Positions 1 through 7,101 of a stretch of 29,182 nt of DNA are shown here, one piece after another. Positions within the stretch are counted from its first letter, which is position 1. The number at the start of each line of letters is the position of its first letter. The translations under genes were made by a program, and so were the position numbers. The stretch spans positions 1 through 29,182 of the forward strand of contig CAKKSJ010000118.1 of assembly GCA_919902965.1 (NCBI GenBank). The letters are read 5' to 3'. The notes beneath the pieces were generated by a model that was not told the origin of the DNA, searched no databases, and was given only the letters and a program-made list of their open reading frames with translations. The stretch comes from Burkholderiales bacterium (lineage in GTDB: Bacteria > Pseudomonadota > Gammaproteobacteria > Burkholderiales > SG8-39).

Positions 1-428
1 GCATTCCCTACAAGGGCGAGGGCCCGGCGATGACCGACCTGGTGGCGAATCAGATCAACATGGCGACAGTCAACATGCCCGGCGCCATGGGCCATATCAA
101 CCAGGGCAAGCTGCGCGCGCTCGCCGTCACCGGCAAACATCGTTCGCCGCAGCTGCCCGATGTCCCGGCCGCGGCCGAAACCCTGCCAGGCTTCGAGAAC
201 ATCGGCTGGTTCGGACTGATGGCGCCGGCGGCTACGCCGAAAGAGGTCGTCGACAAAGTCCACCGCGATACGGCGAAGATTCTCGACACCACGGAAATAC
301 GCGCCCGCTTCTACGTTCTGGGCATGGTACCGGTAGGCAATACGCCGGCGCAATTTGCCGAGGCTATACGCGAAGAGAGCGCGCGCTGGGCCAAGGTGGT
401 GCGCGAGCGCAAGATCCAGGTGAATTGA
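1..428 (+). CDS. Bug/TctC-family tripartite tricarboxylate transporter substrate-binding protein, C-terminal part
   Basis: The reading frame is open from base 3, so the gene begins outside the window and only about the last 141 residues are seen. The visible segment (YKGEGPAMTDLVANQI..., then GKLRALAVTG, FGLMAPAATPKEVVDK) has the order of conserved pieces found in the second lobe of Bug receptors. These are periplasmic proteins that bind small carboxylates for TctAB-type carriers or for signalling; the family is hugely expanded in betaproteobacteria. The ligand cannot be told from this part. It ends 9 bases before the fumarase alpha gene on the same strand, so co-transcription is plausible, and a C4-dicarboxylate or related ligand would fit that neighbour, but this is inference. 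Confidence 0.9.
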   Translation, partial: IPYKGEGPAMTDLVANQINMATVNMPGAMGHINQGKLRALAVTGKHRSPQLPDVPAAAETLPGFENIGWFGLMAPAATPKEVVDKVHRDTAKILDTTEIRARFYVLGMVPVGNTPAQFAEAIREESARWAKVVRERKIQVN

Positions 429-437
429 ATTTCGCCC

Positions 438-1313
438 ATGAAAGTCGATCTGCAGCAGGTGGAAGACGCGGCCAAGGAGTTGTACATTCGCGCGCTCAAG
501 ATCCTGCCCCCTGACATCAAGTCCGGCATCGCCGCGCTCGCGCGCAGCGAAACCAATGCCACCGCCGAAGCCGTACTCGGCGTCATGATGCTTAATATTG
601 ATATCGCAGAGGAACGCGACAATCTGCTGTGCCAGGACACCGGCATCCCGATTTACAACGTGGCCATCGGCCGCCGCGTGAGCGTGGACGGCTATGCGCT
701 GAAGCAGGCGATACGCACGGGCTGCGAGCGCGCGACGCGCGAGCACCCGCTGCGCTCCTCGGTGGTGCACCCGGTGACGCGCAAGAACGAACATACCTCC
801 TGCGGCCGCGGCGTGCCGGTGATCAATATCGATTTTTGCGATGCCGAGGAATCACTGAGCATCGAAATGATCCCAAAGGGCTCGGGCTCGGAGAACAGTT
901 CCTGGCTGAAAATGGCGATCCCGGCCGAGGGCGTGGATGCAATCAAGACCTTTGTGATCGATTGCGTGCTCGAGTCGGGCGGCAAGAGCTGCCCGCCCAC
1001 TATCGTAGGCGTAGGCGTGGGCGGCACCGCCGACCTGTGCGTGCACCTCGCAAAGCAGGCGGCGACGCGGCCGCTGGGCTCGCGCTGCGCCGACCCGGAG
1101 GGCGCGGCGCTCGAGGGCGCGCTGTCGGCCGCGGTGAACCAGCTCGGCGTCGGACCGCAGGGCCTGGGCGGGGATGCGACCGCCTTCGCAGTGCATATCG
1201 AAACCGCAGCCACGCATATCACCATGAACCCGGTGGCGGTGAACATGCAATGCCATTCGGCGCGGCGCGCGCGCGCGACCTTCACGCCCGCCGGCATCGA
1301 ATACGGATTCTAG
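438..1313 (+). CDS. Class I fumarate hydratase (or related tartrate dehydratase), alpha subunit
   Basis: The 291-residue product matches the N-terminal (alpha) domain of iron-sulfur hydro-lyases of the FumA/TtdA family, which hydrate fumarate to malate or dehydrate tartrate in the cytoplasm. Recognisable pieces are LLCQDTG with Cys65, the SCGRGVP segment around 121-127, KGSGSENSS at about 147-155, and SCPPTIVGVGVGGTAD with Cys185. Cysteines such as Cys65 and Cys185 are candidate ligands of the [4Fe-4S] cluster. In E. coli FumA the alpha and beta parts are fused; here they are separate genes, as in archaeal and many bacterial enzymes. The beta gene lies at 1903, beyond an intervening chalcone-isomerase-like gene. 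Fumarase is favoured over tartrate dehydratase because the rest of the locus is housekeeping, but sequence alone does not settle the substrate. Confidence 0.9.
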   Translation: MKVDLQQVEDAAKELYIRALKILPPDIKSGIAALARSETNATAEAVLGVMMLNIDIAEERDNLLCQDTGIPIYNVAIGRRVSVDGYALKQAIRTGCERATREHPLRSSVVHPVTRKNEHTSCGRGVPVINIDFCDAEESLSIEMIPKGSGSENSSWLKMAIPAEGVDAIKTFVIDCVLESGGKSCPPTIVGVGVGGTADLCVHLAKQAATRPLGSRCADPEGAALEGALSAAVNQLGVGPQGLGGDATAFAVHIETAATHITMNPVAVNMQCHSARRARATFTPAGIEYGF

Positions 1314-1342
1314 TTCTGGTCGAAACTACAAGGGCGGATAAC

Positions 1343-1903
1343 ATGAAACGATGGCTGGCATTGATGTTCCTGCTGTGTGCGCTGCCCGTGTCGGCGCTCG
1401 AGGTGGCGGGCGTGAAACTGGCGGACAAGGCCACGCTGGGGGCGCAGGAGCTGGTGCTGAACGGCGCCGGCATTCGCACCCGGGTCTTTTTCAAGGTCTA
1501 CGTGGGCGCGCTCTACATGGCCGAGAAAAAATCGGCCGCCGCCGACGCGCTGGCGCAGAAAGGCGCGAAGCGCGTGGCCCTGACCCTGCTGCGTGAGCTG
1601 TCGGCAAAGCAACTGACCGAAGCCTTCGACGGCGGCATCCAGGCCAATAACAGCGCGGCCGAGGTCGAGGCAATGAAGCCGCGCATCACCGAATTGCTGG
1701 CGCTGTTCACCGACGGCAAGGAGGGCGATGTGATTCTGATCGATTTCCTGCCGGCATCGGGTACGGCCGTGACTGTGAACGCAGCGGTGAAGGGCAAGCC
1801 GATAGCGGGCGAGGACTTTTATCGCGCGCTGTTGCGCATCTGGCTGGGTGACAAGCCGGTCGACGAGGATCTGAAAAAAGCCATGCTCGGGGGCGGCTCC
1901 TGA
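1343..1903 (+). CDS. Secreted chalcone isomerase-like protein
   Basis: The 186-residue product starts with a typical signal peptide (MKRWLALMFLLCALPVSA, probable cleavage near residue 18), so it should act in the periplasm. The mature part (LEVAGVKLADKATLGAQELVLNGAGIRTRVFFKVYVGALYM...) matches the bacterial chalcone-isomerase-like fold, in which FKVYVGALY-type and DFLPASGT-type segments recur. Bacterial members have no established flavonoid isomerase role, and some relatives of this fold bind fatty acids. The ATG at 1343 is chosen because it opens the signal peptide and follows a purine-rich AAGGGCGG stretch; the frame is open further upstream but that part overlaps fumarase alpha. Its stop overlaps the start of fumarase beta (TGATG), implying translational coupling to a cytoplasmic enzyme subunit, which is odd. 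Confidence 0.85.
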   Translation: MKRWLALMFLLCALPVSALEVAGVKLADKATLGAQELVLNGAGIRTRVFFKVYVGALYMAEKKSAAADALAQKGAKRVALTLLRELSAKQLTEAFDGGIQANNSAAEVEAMKPRITELLALFTDGKEGDVILIDFLPASGTAVTVNAAVKGKPIAGEDFYRALLRIWLGDKPVDEDLKKAMLGGGS

Positions 1904-2511
1904 TGGCACATTATGATCTCCACATGCCGGTGGACGAAGCCGCGACCCGCGCGCTGCGGGTGAATGACACGGTCACGCTCAACGGCAGCCTCTACGGCAT
2001 ACGCGACGCGACCCAGATCCACATGTTCGACCGCGGGCGCAAGACGCGCTTCGACCTCGCCGGCCACGCGGTGATTCACACCGCGCCGAATGTGAAAAAA
2101 GTCGAGCCCTCAAGCGCGCATCCTGCCGGCTATGCGCCGGTGTGCATAGGCACCACCACCAGCGCGCGCATGGAGCGCTTCACCCGGCCGCTGATGCGCG
2201 GGTACGGCGTGCGCATGATCATCGGCAATGGCGGCATGCTTGCCGATTCGCTGGCGGCGTTCGCCGAACTGGGCGGCGTCTACCTGGCGATCGTCGGCGG
2301 CGCGGCGGCCCTGGAAACCACCTGGATTGAGAGTATCGAGGACGTGGACCTGGACGATCTCAACCCGGAAAGCCTTTGGCGCTTTCGCATCAAGGCTTTC
2401 GGGCCGCTGCTGGTCGCGATGGACAGCCATGGCGCCAGCCTTTACACCGAATTGAAAAAAGCAGCAGCGGGACGCCGCGCAGCCGCCCTCGCCAGTCTGG
2501 GTGTCAAGTGA
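1903..2511 (+). CDS. Class I fumarate hydratase (or related tartrate dehydratase), beta subunit
   Basis: The 202-residue product matches the C-terminal (beta) domain of FumA/TtdB-type hydro-lyases. Visible family features are LRVNDTVTLNGSLYGIRDATQIH (19-40, the usual GRDAAH-type substrate loop in altered form), GTTTSARM at 83-90, IGNGGM at 107-112 in the place of the usual KGGM, and VYLAIVGGAAAL. Together with the alpha subunit it should form the active dimer around the [4Fe-4S] cluster. The start ATG overlaps the stop of the chalcone-isomerase-like gene by one base, so translation is probably coupled. The length is that expected of a stand-alone beta subunit. The Gly-Asn-Gly-Gly variant of the KGGM motif is a small departure worth checking in an alignment. 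Confidence 0.88.
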   Translation: MAHYDLHMPVDEAATRALRVNDTVTLNGSLYGIRDATQIHMFDRGRKTRFDLAGHAVIHTAPNVKKVEPSSAHPAGYAPVCIGTTTSARMERFTRPLMRGYGVRMIIGNGGMLADSLAAFAELGGVYLAIVGGAAALETTWIESIEDVDLDDLNPESLWRFRIKAFGPLLVAMDSHGASLYTELKKAAAGRRAAALASLGVK

Positions 2512-2590
2512 ATGCGCTCTTCGCCGTCCTTGCGGTCCCGTCAGTAACAAAGAGCGAGCGGGCAGCGGCGCGCATGCAGATCGCAGGGCG

Positions 2591-3670
2591 ATGAGTTTCC
2601 CCTCCACCGAAAACCTCAACATCGCCTCGTTCGAGGCGATGCCTTCGCCGCGGGAACTGCACGAACGCGTTGCGCTGGACGATGCCGGCGCGCAATTTGT
2701 CGCCGCGGCGCGTGCGACCCTGTGCCGCGTGCTCGATCGCAGCGATCCGCGCTTGCTGCTTATCGTCGGCCCCTGTTCCATCCACGATCCGGCCGCCGGC
2801 CTGGACTACGCGCGGCGCCTGCGCGAGCTTGCCGCCGAGGTCGCGGACAACTTCTACCTGGTCATGCGCGTCTATTTCGAGAAGCCCAGGACGCTTAGCG
2901 GGTGGAAGGGGTTCATCAATGACCCGCATATGGACGACTCCTTCCACATCGAGGAGGGCATGGAACGCGCGCGCCGCTTTCTGGTCGATTTGGCTGCGCT
3001 CGGCGTGCCCGCGGCCACCGAGGCCCTGGACCCGGCGGCGCCGCAGTACCTCGGCGACTTGATCGCCTGGTATGCGATCGGCGCGCGCACCAGCGAATCG
3101 CAGACGCATCGCGAAATGGCCAGCGGTCTTTCCGCCCCGGTAGGATTCAAAAACGCCACCGACGGCAATATCGGCGTCGCAATCAATGCGCTACGCTCGG
3201 CGCGCGGCCCGCACACTTTCCTCGGCATCACCGCAGATGGAACGCAGTCCATTGTGCGCACGCGCGGCAACGGCTATGGGCATATCGTGCTGCGCGGCGG
3301 CCAGAGCCCGAATTACGACACGGCCAATGTGTCGCTGACGGAGCAGGAACTCACGCGGGCCGGCTTGATCCCGAATCTGGTGATCGACTGCTCGCATGCG
3401 AATTCCCTGAGGAAGCCGGAACTGCAGCCGCTGGTGTTCAAGGACTGCGTCCACCAGATCATCGAAGGCAACCGATCCATCGTCGGTATGATGCTGGAGA
3501 GCAATATTGTGCCCGGCAACCAGCCGATACCGGAGGACAAATCCAGGCTGATCTACGGCTGCTCGGTGACCGATGCGTGCATCGGCTGGGAGACCACGGA
3601 AAAGCTCGTCCGTGAATCCGCGGCGGTGCTGGCGCCGGTGCTGCGCGCGCGCGCGGCAACGGAAGGCTAG
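2591..3670 (+). CDS. aroF: Class I 3-deoxy-7-phosphoheptulonate (DAHP) synthase, AroF-like
   Basis: This enzyme condenses phosphoenolpyruvate with erythrose 4-phosphate, the first step of the shikimate pathway. The 359-residue product is full length for the class (E. coli enzymes are about 350). It shows GPCSIHD (60-66) with the metal-ligand Cys62, MRVYFEKPRT (92-101), KGFINDPHMD (106-115), IGARTSESQTHREMASGLS, PVGFKNATDG and IDCSHANS. Pieces such as ATEALDP.APQYLGDL and ML-ESNI resemble the tyrosine-regulated E. coli AroF more than AroG, from memory, so the symbol is tentative and the feedback amino acid is not proven. The frame is open from 2501, but ATG 2591 fits the family N-terminus and avoids overlap with fumarase beta. 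Its stop overlaps the GTG start of the next gene by one base. Confidence 0.92.
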   Translation: MSFPSTENLNIASFEAMPSPRELHERVALDDAGAQFVAAARATLCRVLDRSDPRLLLIVGPCSIHDPAAGLDYARRLRELAAEVADNFYLVMRVYFEKPRTLSGWKGFINDPHMDDSFHIEEGMERARRFLVDLAALGVPAATEALDPAAPQYLGDLIAWYAIGARTSESQTHREMASGLSAPVGFKNATDGNIGVAINALRSARGPHTFLGITADGTQSIVRTRGNGYGHIVLRGGQSPNYDTANVSLTEQELTRAGLIPNLVIDCSHANSLRKPELQPLVFKDCVHQIIEGNRSIVGMMLESNIVPGNQPIPEDKSRLIYGCSVTDACIGWETTEKLVRESAAVLAPVLRARAATEG

Positions 3671-4032
3671 TGGCCGATCCCGCGCCACGCAGCCTGGACG
3701 AGCTGGCGGCGCTGATCCGTGCCTTTGCCAGCGAGCGCGACTGGGATCAGTTTCATACTCCTAAGAATCTCGCCATGGGCGTCGCCATCGAGGCGGCCGA
3801 ACTCATGGAGGAGTTTCACTGGCTTACGCCGGAAGAGTCGCGCGCGCTAGCGCCGGAGCGGCTGGCGGCGGTGAAACACGAGATCGCCGATGTGCTGGTC
3901 TACCTGGTTCTGCTCGCCGACAAGCTCGGCATCGACCTGATGGCGGCGGCCGCGGAGAAAGTCGCGATCAACGCCGCCAAATATCCCGCCGACACCGTGC
4001 GCGGCAAGGCGACCAAGTACGATAAGTATTGA
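3670..4032 (+). CDS. MazG-like nucleotide pyrophosphohydrolase (RS21-C6/dCTPase type)
   Basis: The 120-residue protein is a single-domain all-alpha NTP pyrophosphohydrolase, a class that hydrolyses (often modified) nucleoside triphosphates to monophosphate and pyrophosphate. The metal-binding acidic pairs are visible as EAAE at 41-44 (within EAAELMEEF) and EIAD at 71-74 (within EIADVLVYL), followed by the conserved K.xINAAKYP and GKATKYDKY tail seen in RS21-C6-like and dCTPase-like members. The short length excludes the two-domain MazG. The start is GTG at 3670, overlapping the last base of the DAHP synthase stop codon, so the two genes are probably translated together. No shared pathway with shikimate synthesis is evident; the substrate is unknown. 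Confidence 0.88.
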   Translation: MADPAPRSLDELAALIRAFASERDWDQFHTPKNLAMGVAIEAAELMEEFHWLTPEESRALAPERLAAVKHEIADVLVYLVLLADKLGIDLMAAAAEKVAINAAKYPADTVRGKATKYDKY

Positions 4033-4066
4033 CGGCGGGAGCCGGGATCGCGTTCGCGAACCTTGA

Positions 4067-4912
4067 ATGCTTAGCTATCGCCACGCGTTTCACGCCGGCA
4101 ATCATGCCGATGTGCTCAAGCACACCGTCCTGGTGCAGCTGCTGCGCTACCTCACGCAGAAGGACAAGGCGCTGTGGTTCATCGATACCCACGCCGGTGC
4201 AGCTTCCTACGCGCTCGACGCGGGCTATGCGGCGAAGAACGCCGAATACGAAAGCGGCATCACCCGTGTGTGGGCGCGCGCGGACCTGCCGCAGCCGGTG
4301 GCCGAGTATCTGGCGCAGGTGCGCGCGCTCAATCCGGATGGTGAACTGCGCCGCTATCCTGGCTCGCCGCAACTCGCAATGCAGCTGCTGAGGAAGCAGG
4401 ACCGGCTGCGCTTGTTCGAGCTGCACAGCAGTGAGAGCGAAGCGCTGCGACGCTATTTCCACGGCGATGCGCCACGCGTGATGGTACAGGCGGGCGACGG
4501 TTTTGCCGGCCTGCAGTCGGTGCTGCCGCCGCCTTCGCGCCGCGCGCTGGTGCTGATCGATCCTTCGTATGAAGACAAGAACGACTATCGGCGCGCGCTC
4601 GCGGCCTTGCGCGATGCGCTCAAACGCTTCCAGTCAGGTGTATATGCGCTGTGGTATCCGCAGGTGCAGCGGCGCGAATCGCGCCAGTTTCCGGAGCAGC
4701 TGAAGGAACTGCAGGAAAAAGGCTGGCTGCACCTCACTCTGACGGTGAAGCAGCCGGCGGCTGGAGGCCTGGGCCTGCACGGCAGCGGCATGTTCGTACT
4801 CAATCCGCCGTGGCTGCTGCCGCAGGCGCTCGAGCTCGCGCTGCCTTATTTGGCGCGGACGCTGGCGCAGGATGCGGCTGCAGCCTTCAGCCTGGAGTGC
4901 GAACTGGCGTAG
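4067..4912 (+). CDS. rlmJ: 23S rRNA (adenine(2030)-N(6))-methyltransferase RlmJ
   Basis: RlmJ methylates N6 of A2030 in 23S rRNA using S-adenosylmethionine. The 281-residue product has the family's very characteristic N-terminus MLSYRHAFHAGNHADVLKH, a FIDTHAGAASY segment (38-48) for AdoMet binding, the ELH strand around 118-120, and a catalytic DPSYE at 165-169 where E. coli RlmJ has DPPYE. The second proline of the DPPY motif is therefore serine here, a substitution also tolerated in some N6-adenine methyltransferases. The length equals that of the E. coli enzyme. It starts 34 bases after the MazG-like gene on the same strand and is the last gene of the + strand block. Confidence 0.93.
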   Translation: MLSYRHAFHAGNHADVLKHTVLVQLLRYLTQKDKALWFIDTHAGAASYALDAGYAAKNAEYESGITRVWARADLPQPVAEYLAQVRALNPDGELRRYPGSPQLAMQLLRKQDRLRLFELHSSESEALRRYFHGDAPRVMVQAGDGFAGLQSVLPPPSRRALVLIDPSYEDKNDYRRALAALRDALKRFQSGVYALWYPQVQRRESRQFPEQLKELQEKGWLHLTLTVKQPAAGGLGLHGSGMFVLNPPWLLPQALELALPYLARTLAQDAAAAFSLECELA

Positions 4913-5004
4913 GCGGGCGCTGCCTGGCGATCGACCCGACTGCGGCCGTGCGCCTGCCGTGTTTGCCGGCGCCGTTCATCTGGCTGAATGCGGCCCGAAT
5001 GAGG

Positions 5005-5019
5005 TACTCTTTAACAAAC
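5005..5019 (+). promoter_or_regulatory. Orphan boxA-like sequence
   Basis: The stretch TACTCTTTAACAAAC closely resembles the boxA antitermination element (TGCTCTTTAACAA) found in rRNA operon leaders, but no rRNA gene follows in the window. It lies in the 200-bp gap between rlmJ and the convergent membrane-protein gene. It may be a chance match or a remnant of a rearranged leader. Confidence 0.3.
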
Positions 5020-5082
5020 CACCCATTGCACTTCGTACTTAAACGCAAGCCTGCGATGCAGAGACGCGTGACGCAAGGAGTC

Positions 5083-5103
5083 GATCGGGTTTTTCGTCCG
5101 ATC
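5083..5103. terminator. Possible hairpin terminator between convergent genes
   Basis: GATCGG (5083-5088) and CCGATC (5098-5103) can form a 6-bp stem with a 9-base T-rich loop. It lies between the ends of rlmJ and the convergent DUF2914-like gene, where a shared terminator is expected. There is no T tract after the stem on either strand, so the call is weak. Confidence 0.25.
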
Positions 5104-5114
5104 CGGGGCAAGGA

Positions 5115-6125
5115 TCATTGCACGACAAAGGATTCGCGTGCGACGAGTTGGGACGAATCGGTGCGCAGGTCCACCCGCCAGCGTCCCGGGGCCGGGGCGG
5201 CGAGCGAGGACCAGGTCCGAAAACCCTCGCGCCGGCCGCCGACGACGAAGGTCTCGAGGACACGGCCGGCCGGTTCGCCGTCACGGTACCATTCGAAGCG
5301 GATAGCTTGGCGGTAACGCGCGGGTGCCGCTACGGCGAACCAGACGTAGACCCGCGCGGTGCCTGCGGGAAAGGCGTCGGCGGCCCCGACCAAGGCACGA
5401 TCGTGCACCGCGGTGCCGGTGCCCGAGGCCATGCGGACGACCGGAACGGGCGGCAGCACGGGCGCGGCCCACGGGACGAGGGCTGCCGCCGCGGCAGTGA
5501 CGGCTAGGACCGTGAGCACGCGGCCGGCGCGGCCCAAGCGGATTCGGGGCGCAACCGCGACGGTGGCCACCAGCGAGGCGACGGTGGCCGAGACCGCCAG
5601 GCAAATCCGCAGCGGGGCGCCGACGACAGCGGCGGCCGGAACCAGCGTCGCGAACAGCACAACGGCGCTCCAGGCGGCGTGGACGATCGGCTGCTCTAGC
5701 ACCCAGGCGCGCCAATGTTGCTCGAAGCAGGAGAGGAGCGCCATCCCGGCCAGCACGGCCGGGATAACGACGTTCCACGATCGCGGAACCGCCGACGCCC
5801 ACCACAGGGGCAGCAGGTAGAACAGGACGTTCTGCCACAGGCCGGCAACTAGGCTGCCCGCGGCAGGCAAGGCCAGGCGACGCCAGCGCGCGACGGGGGT
5901 GATCGATATCTCGGCGGGGTCGGTCGAGACGACGACAGGCGTTAGGCGTCGAAGCGCCGCGGCTCCGATCCAGGCGAGCATCAGCACGCCGACGGCCACC
6001 GGGGCGAATCCCAAGCCCCGGCGCAGGTAGACCACGGCGGCGACGCCCAGGGCCAGCGAGACCCAGGGGCCGTAACGTCGGTTCAGGCGCTCGAAGGACG
6101 GCATGGGATGTCGGGCGTCCGGCAA
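5115..6125 (-). CDS. Membrane protein with DUF5924-like N-terminal and DUF2914-like C-terminal parts
   Basis: The 336-residue product has several hydrophobic helices in its first two thirds (for example 22-37, 43-55, 88-110, 121-135, 148-168, 173-193, 200-225). A soluble C-terminal domain of about 100 residues follows. The C-terminal part (RFEWYRDGEPAGRVLETFVVGG, then FRTWSSLAAPAPGRWRVDL and a terminal FVV) matches the pattern of DUF2914, a small beta-rich domain of unknown function. The membrane part fits the DUF5924 family often joined to it. No catalytic motif is visible. The topology suggests an inner-membrane anchor with the DUF2914 domain outside the membrane, but this is inference. The gene is on the opposite strand to its neighbours and converges on rlmJ; alternative starts near residue 8 are possible. 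Confidence 0.75.
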   Translation of the reverse strand: MPDARHPMPSFERLNRRYGPWVSLALGVAAVVYLRRGLGFAPVAVGVLMLAWIGAAALRRLTPVVVSTDPAEISITPVARWRRLALPAAGSLVAGLWQNVLFYLLPLWWASAVPRSWNVVIPAVLAGMALLSCFEQHWRAWVLEQPIVHAAWSAVVLFATLVPAAAVVGAPLRICLAVSATVASLVATVAVAPRIRLGRAGRVLTVLAVTAAAAALVPWAAPVLPPVPVVRMASGTGTAVHDRALVGAADAFPAGTARVYVWFAVAAPARYRQAIRFEWYRDGEPAGRVLETFVVGGRREGFRTWSSLAAPAPGRWRVDLRTDSSQLVARESFVVQ

Positions 6126-6476
6126 GGCTCGGGGTTCACGGTGTCAGTGGGGAATCTAATTGGACTTTCCTTCTCGGCTTAGATTGAACAGAGGCCCTTC
6201 ATGGTCGTAATGACCTGTGCCCATGTGGCTCAGACGGGAAGTTCAAGCGCCGCCACCGCGCGCAAGCCAGAGGTCTTGCGCTGAAGGCTCAGGATTCAAG
6301 GATTCTGACATGATCGAATGCTGGCCGACTGGAATTTCGTCAAAGCAGCGAATCTTAGTGGCTCACTTTCTTCCCCGCGATCAGCTTGCGAATCTCGGAA
6401 AGTTTTGCTTTCAGCCGCTTCTTGTTTTCCCGTCCCACGCATGGAAAGATTTTCCGCCCACCCGACGGGCCTTCCA
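6126..6476. other. Gene-poor junction upstream of truncated ilvB
   Basis: No supported gene lies here. The frame of the ilvB remnant stays open to about 6318, but the residues before about 6477 show no resemblance to acetolactate synthase. On the minus strand a lysine-rich tail ending in a TAA at 6355-6357 (sequence around NKKRLKAKLSEIRKLIAGKK) is open back to about 6501, and looks like the end of an unidentified gene. The stretch is probably where a rearrangement removed the rest of ilvB. Confidence 0.5.
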
Positions 6477-6501
6477 GAGCGGGACAATCTGAAAATTGTC
6501 G
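6355..6501 (-). pseudogene. Possible remnant: lysine-rich C-terminal tail of an unidentified protein
   Basis: On the minus strand a frame open from 6501 to the TAA at 6355-6357 encodes about 48 residues ending in NKKRLKAKLSEIRKLIAGKK plus VSH. The basic, helix-like composition with Lys/Arg spacing is more protein-like than the overlapping frames, yet there is no start codon and part overlaps the ilvB remnant on the other strand. It could be the tail of a gene cut by the same rearrangement. I do not recognise the family, and chance is a real alternative. Confidence 0.2.
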
Positions 6502-6788
6502 TCATGAACAACGCGACACTCGGCTTGGTGCACCAGCAGCAAACGCTATTCTACGGTGAGCGCTTGTTTGCCTCACAATTCAAAGTCTCGCCCGATTTCA
6601 TCAAGATCGCGCAGGGTTTCGGCATTGAGGCGGTCGATCTTGATCAGGCGGTCAATCCTGGTGCCGCGCTGATGGAAGCGATCTCGCGCCCCGGTCCCTG
6701 CCTAATTCACGCCAGCATCGACGCCGGGCAGAAGGTCTTCCCGATGGTGCCACCGGGCGCCGCCAACCACGAAATGATCGGACACTGA
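6477..6788 (+). pseudogene. ilvB: Acetolactate synthase large subunit IlvB, C-terminal remnant
   Basis: About 103 codons match the extreme C-terminus of IlvB-type acetolactate synthase: LKIVVMNNATLGLVHQQQTLFYGERLF, then IAQGFGIEAVDLD, ISRPGPCLIHASIDAGQKVFPMVPPGAANHEMIG. E. coli IlvB is about 560 residues, so more than 80% of the gene is missing, including the glutamate-bearing N-terminal domain and the GDG part of the thiamine diphosphate motif; only the MNN end of that motif remains. Homology stops abruptly near 6477 although the frame is open further upstream, which indicates a deletion or insertion joint rather than a simple frameshift. The remnant ends one base before ilvN, preserving the normal ilvB-ilvN junction. 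It cannot encode an active catalytic subunit. Confidence 0.85.
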
Positions 6789-6789
6789 C

Positions 6790-7101
6790 ATGAACGCCAT
6801 CAACCGCAATGAACAACAAGCGATTTCCCGTGCTGTGCTTGAAATCGACGTCAACAACCACCCCGGCGTGATGTCCCACGTCGTCGGCCTTTTCTCGCGG
6901 CGAGCCTATAACGTCGAAGGCATTCTGTGTCTGCCGGTCGGCGACGGACAGCGCAGCCGTATCTGGCTGCTGGTCAATGAAGACATCCGTCTGCCGCAGA
7001 TGATCAAGCAGGCCGAAAAACTCGTCGATGTTATCAGCGTACACCGCCACCCCGCCGAACATGCCGTATTCGCACGGCTGGAGGGCTATTTCCTCCCTTA
7101 G
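6790..7101 (+). CDS. ilvN: Acetolactate synthase small (regulatory) subunit IlvN
   Basis: IlvN is the regulatory subunit of acetolactate synthase, the first common step of valine, leucine and isoleucine synthesis; it activates the catalytic subunit and gives valine feedback control. The 103-residue product is close to E. coli IlvN in length and carries one ACT domain at about 14-90: LEIDVNNHPGVMSHVVGLFSRRAYNVEGILCLPVGDGQRSRIWLLVNED. The small single-ACT form is characteristic of the IlvBN isozyme rather than IlvIH. The gene appears intact, but its partner ilvB immediately upstream is reduced to its last fifth, so promoter and partner are both lost here. It would work only with a large subunit encoded elsewhere, or it may be decaying. 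Confidence 0.92.
   Translation: MNAINRNEQQAISRAVLEIDVNNHPGVMSHVVGLFSRRAYNVEGILCLPVGDGQRSRIWLLVNEDIRLPQMIKQAEKLVDVISVHRHPAEHAVFARLEGYFLP

Noticed and set aside
629..1342. Long + strand open frame upstream of the chalcone-isomerase-like gene, in another frame of fumarase alpha
   Set aside because: It is Arg/Gly-rich shadow translation of a clear fumarase gene; the real start is the signal-peptide ATG at 1343.
2110..2781. Minus-strand open frame of 223 codons
   Set aside because: It overlaps fumarase beta and the DAHP synthase start in antisense and shows no family features; it is a product of high GC.
6217..6492. + strand open frame of 91 codons in the junction region
   Set aside because: No ribosome site, no recognisable protein, and it overlaps the ilvB remnant.
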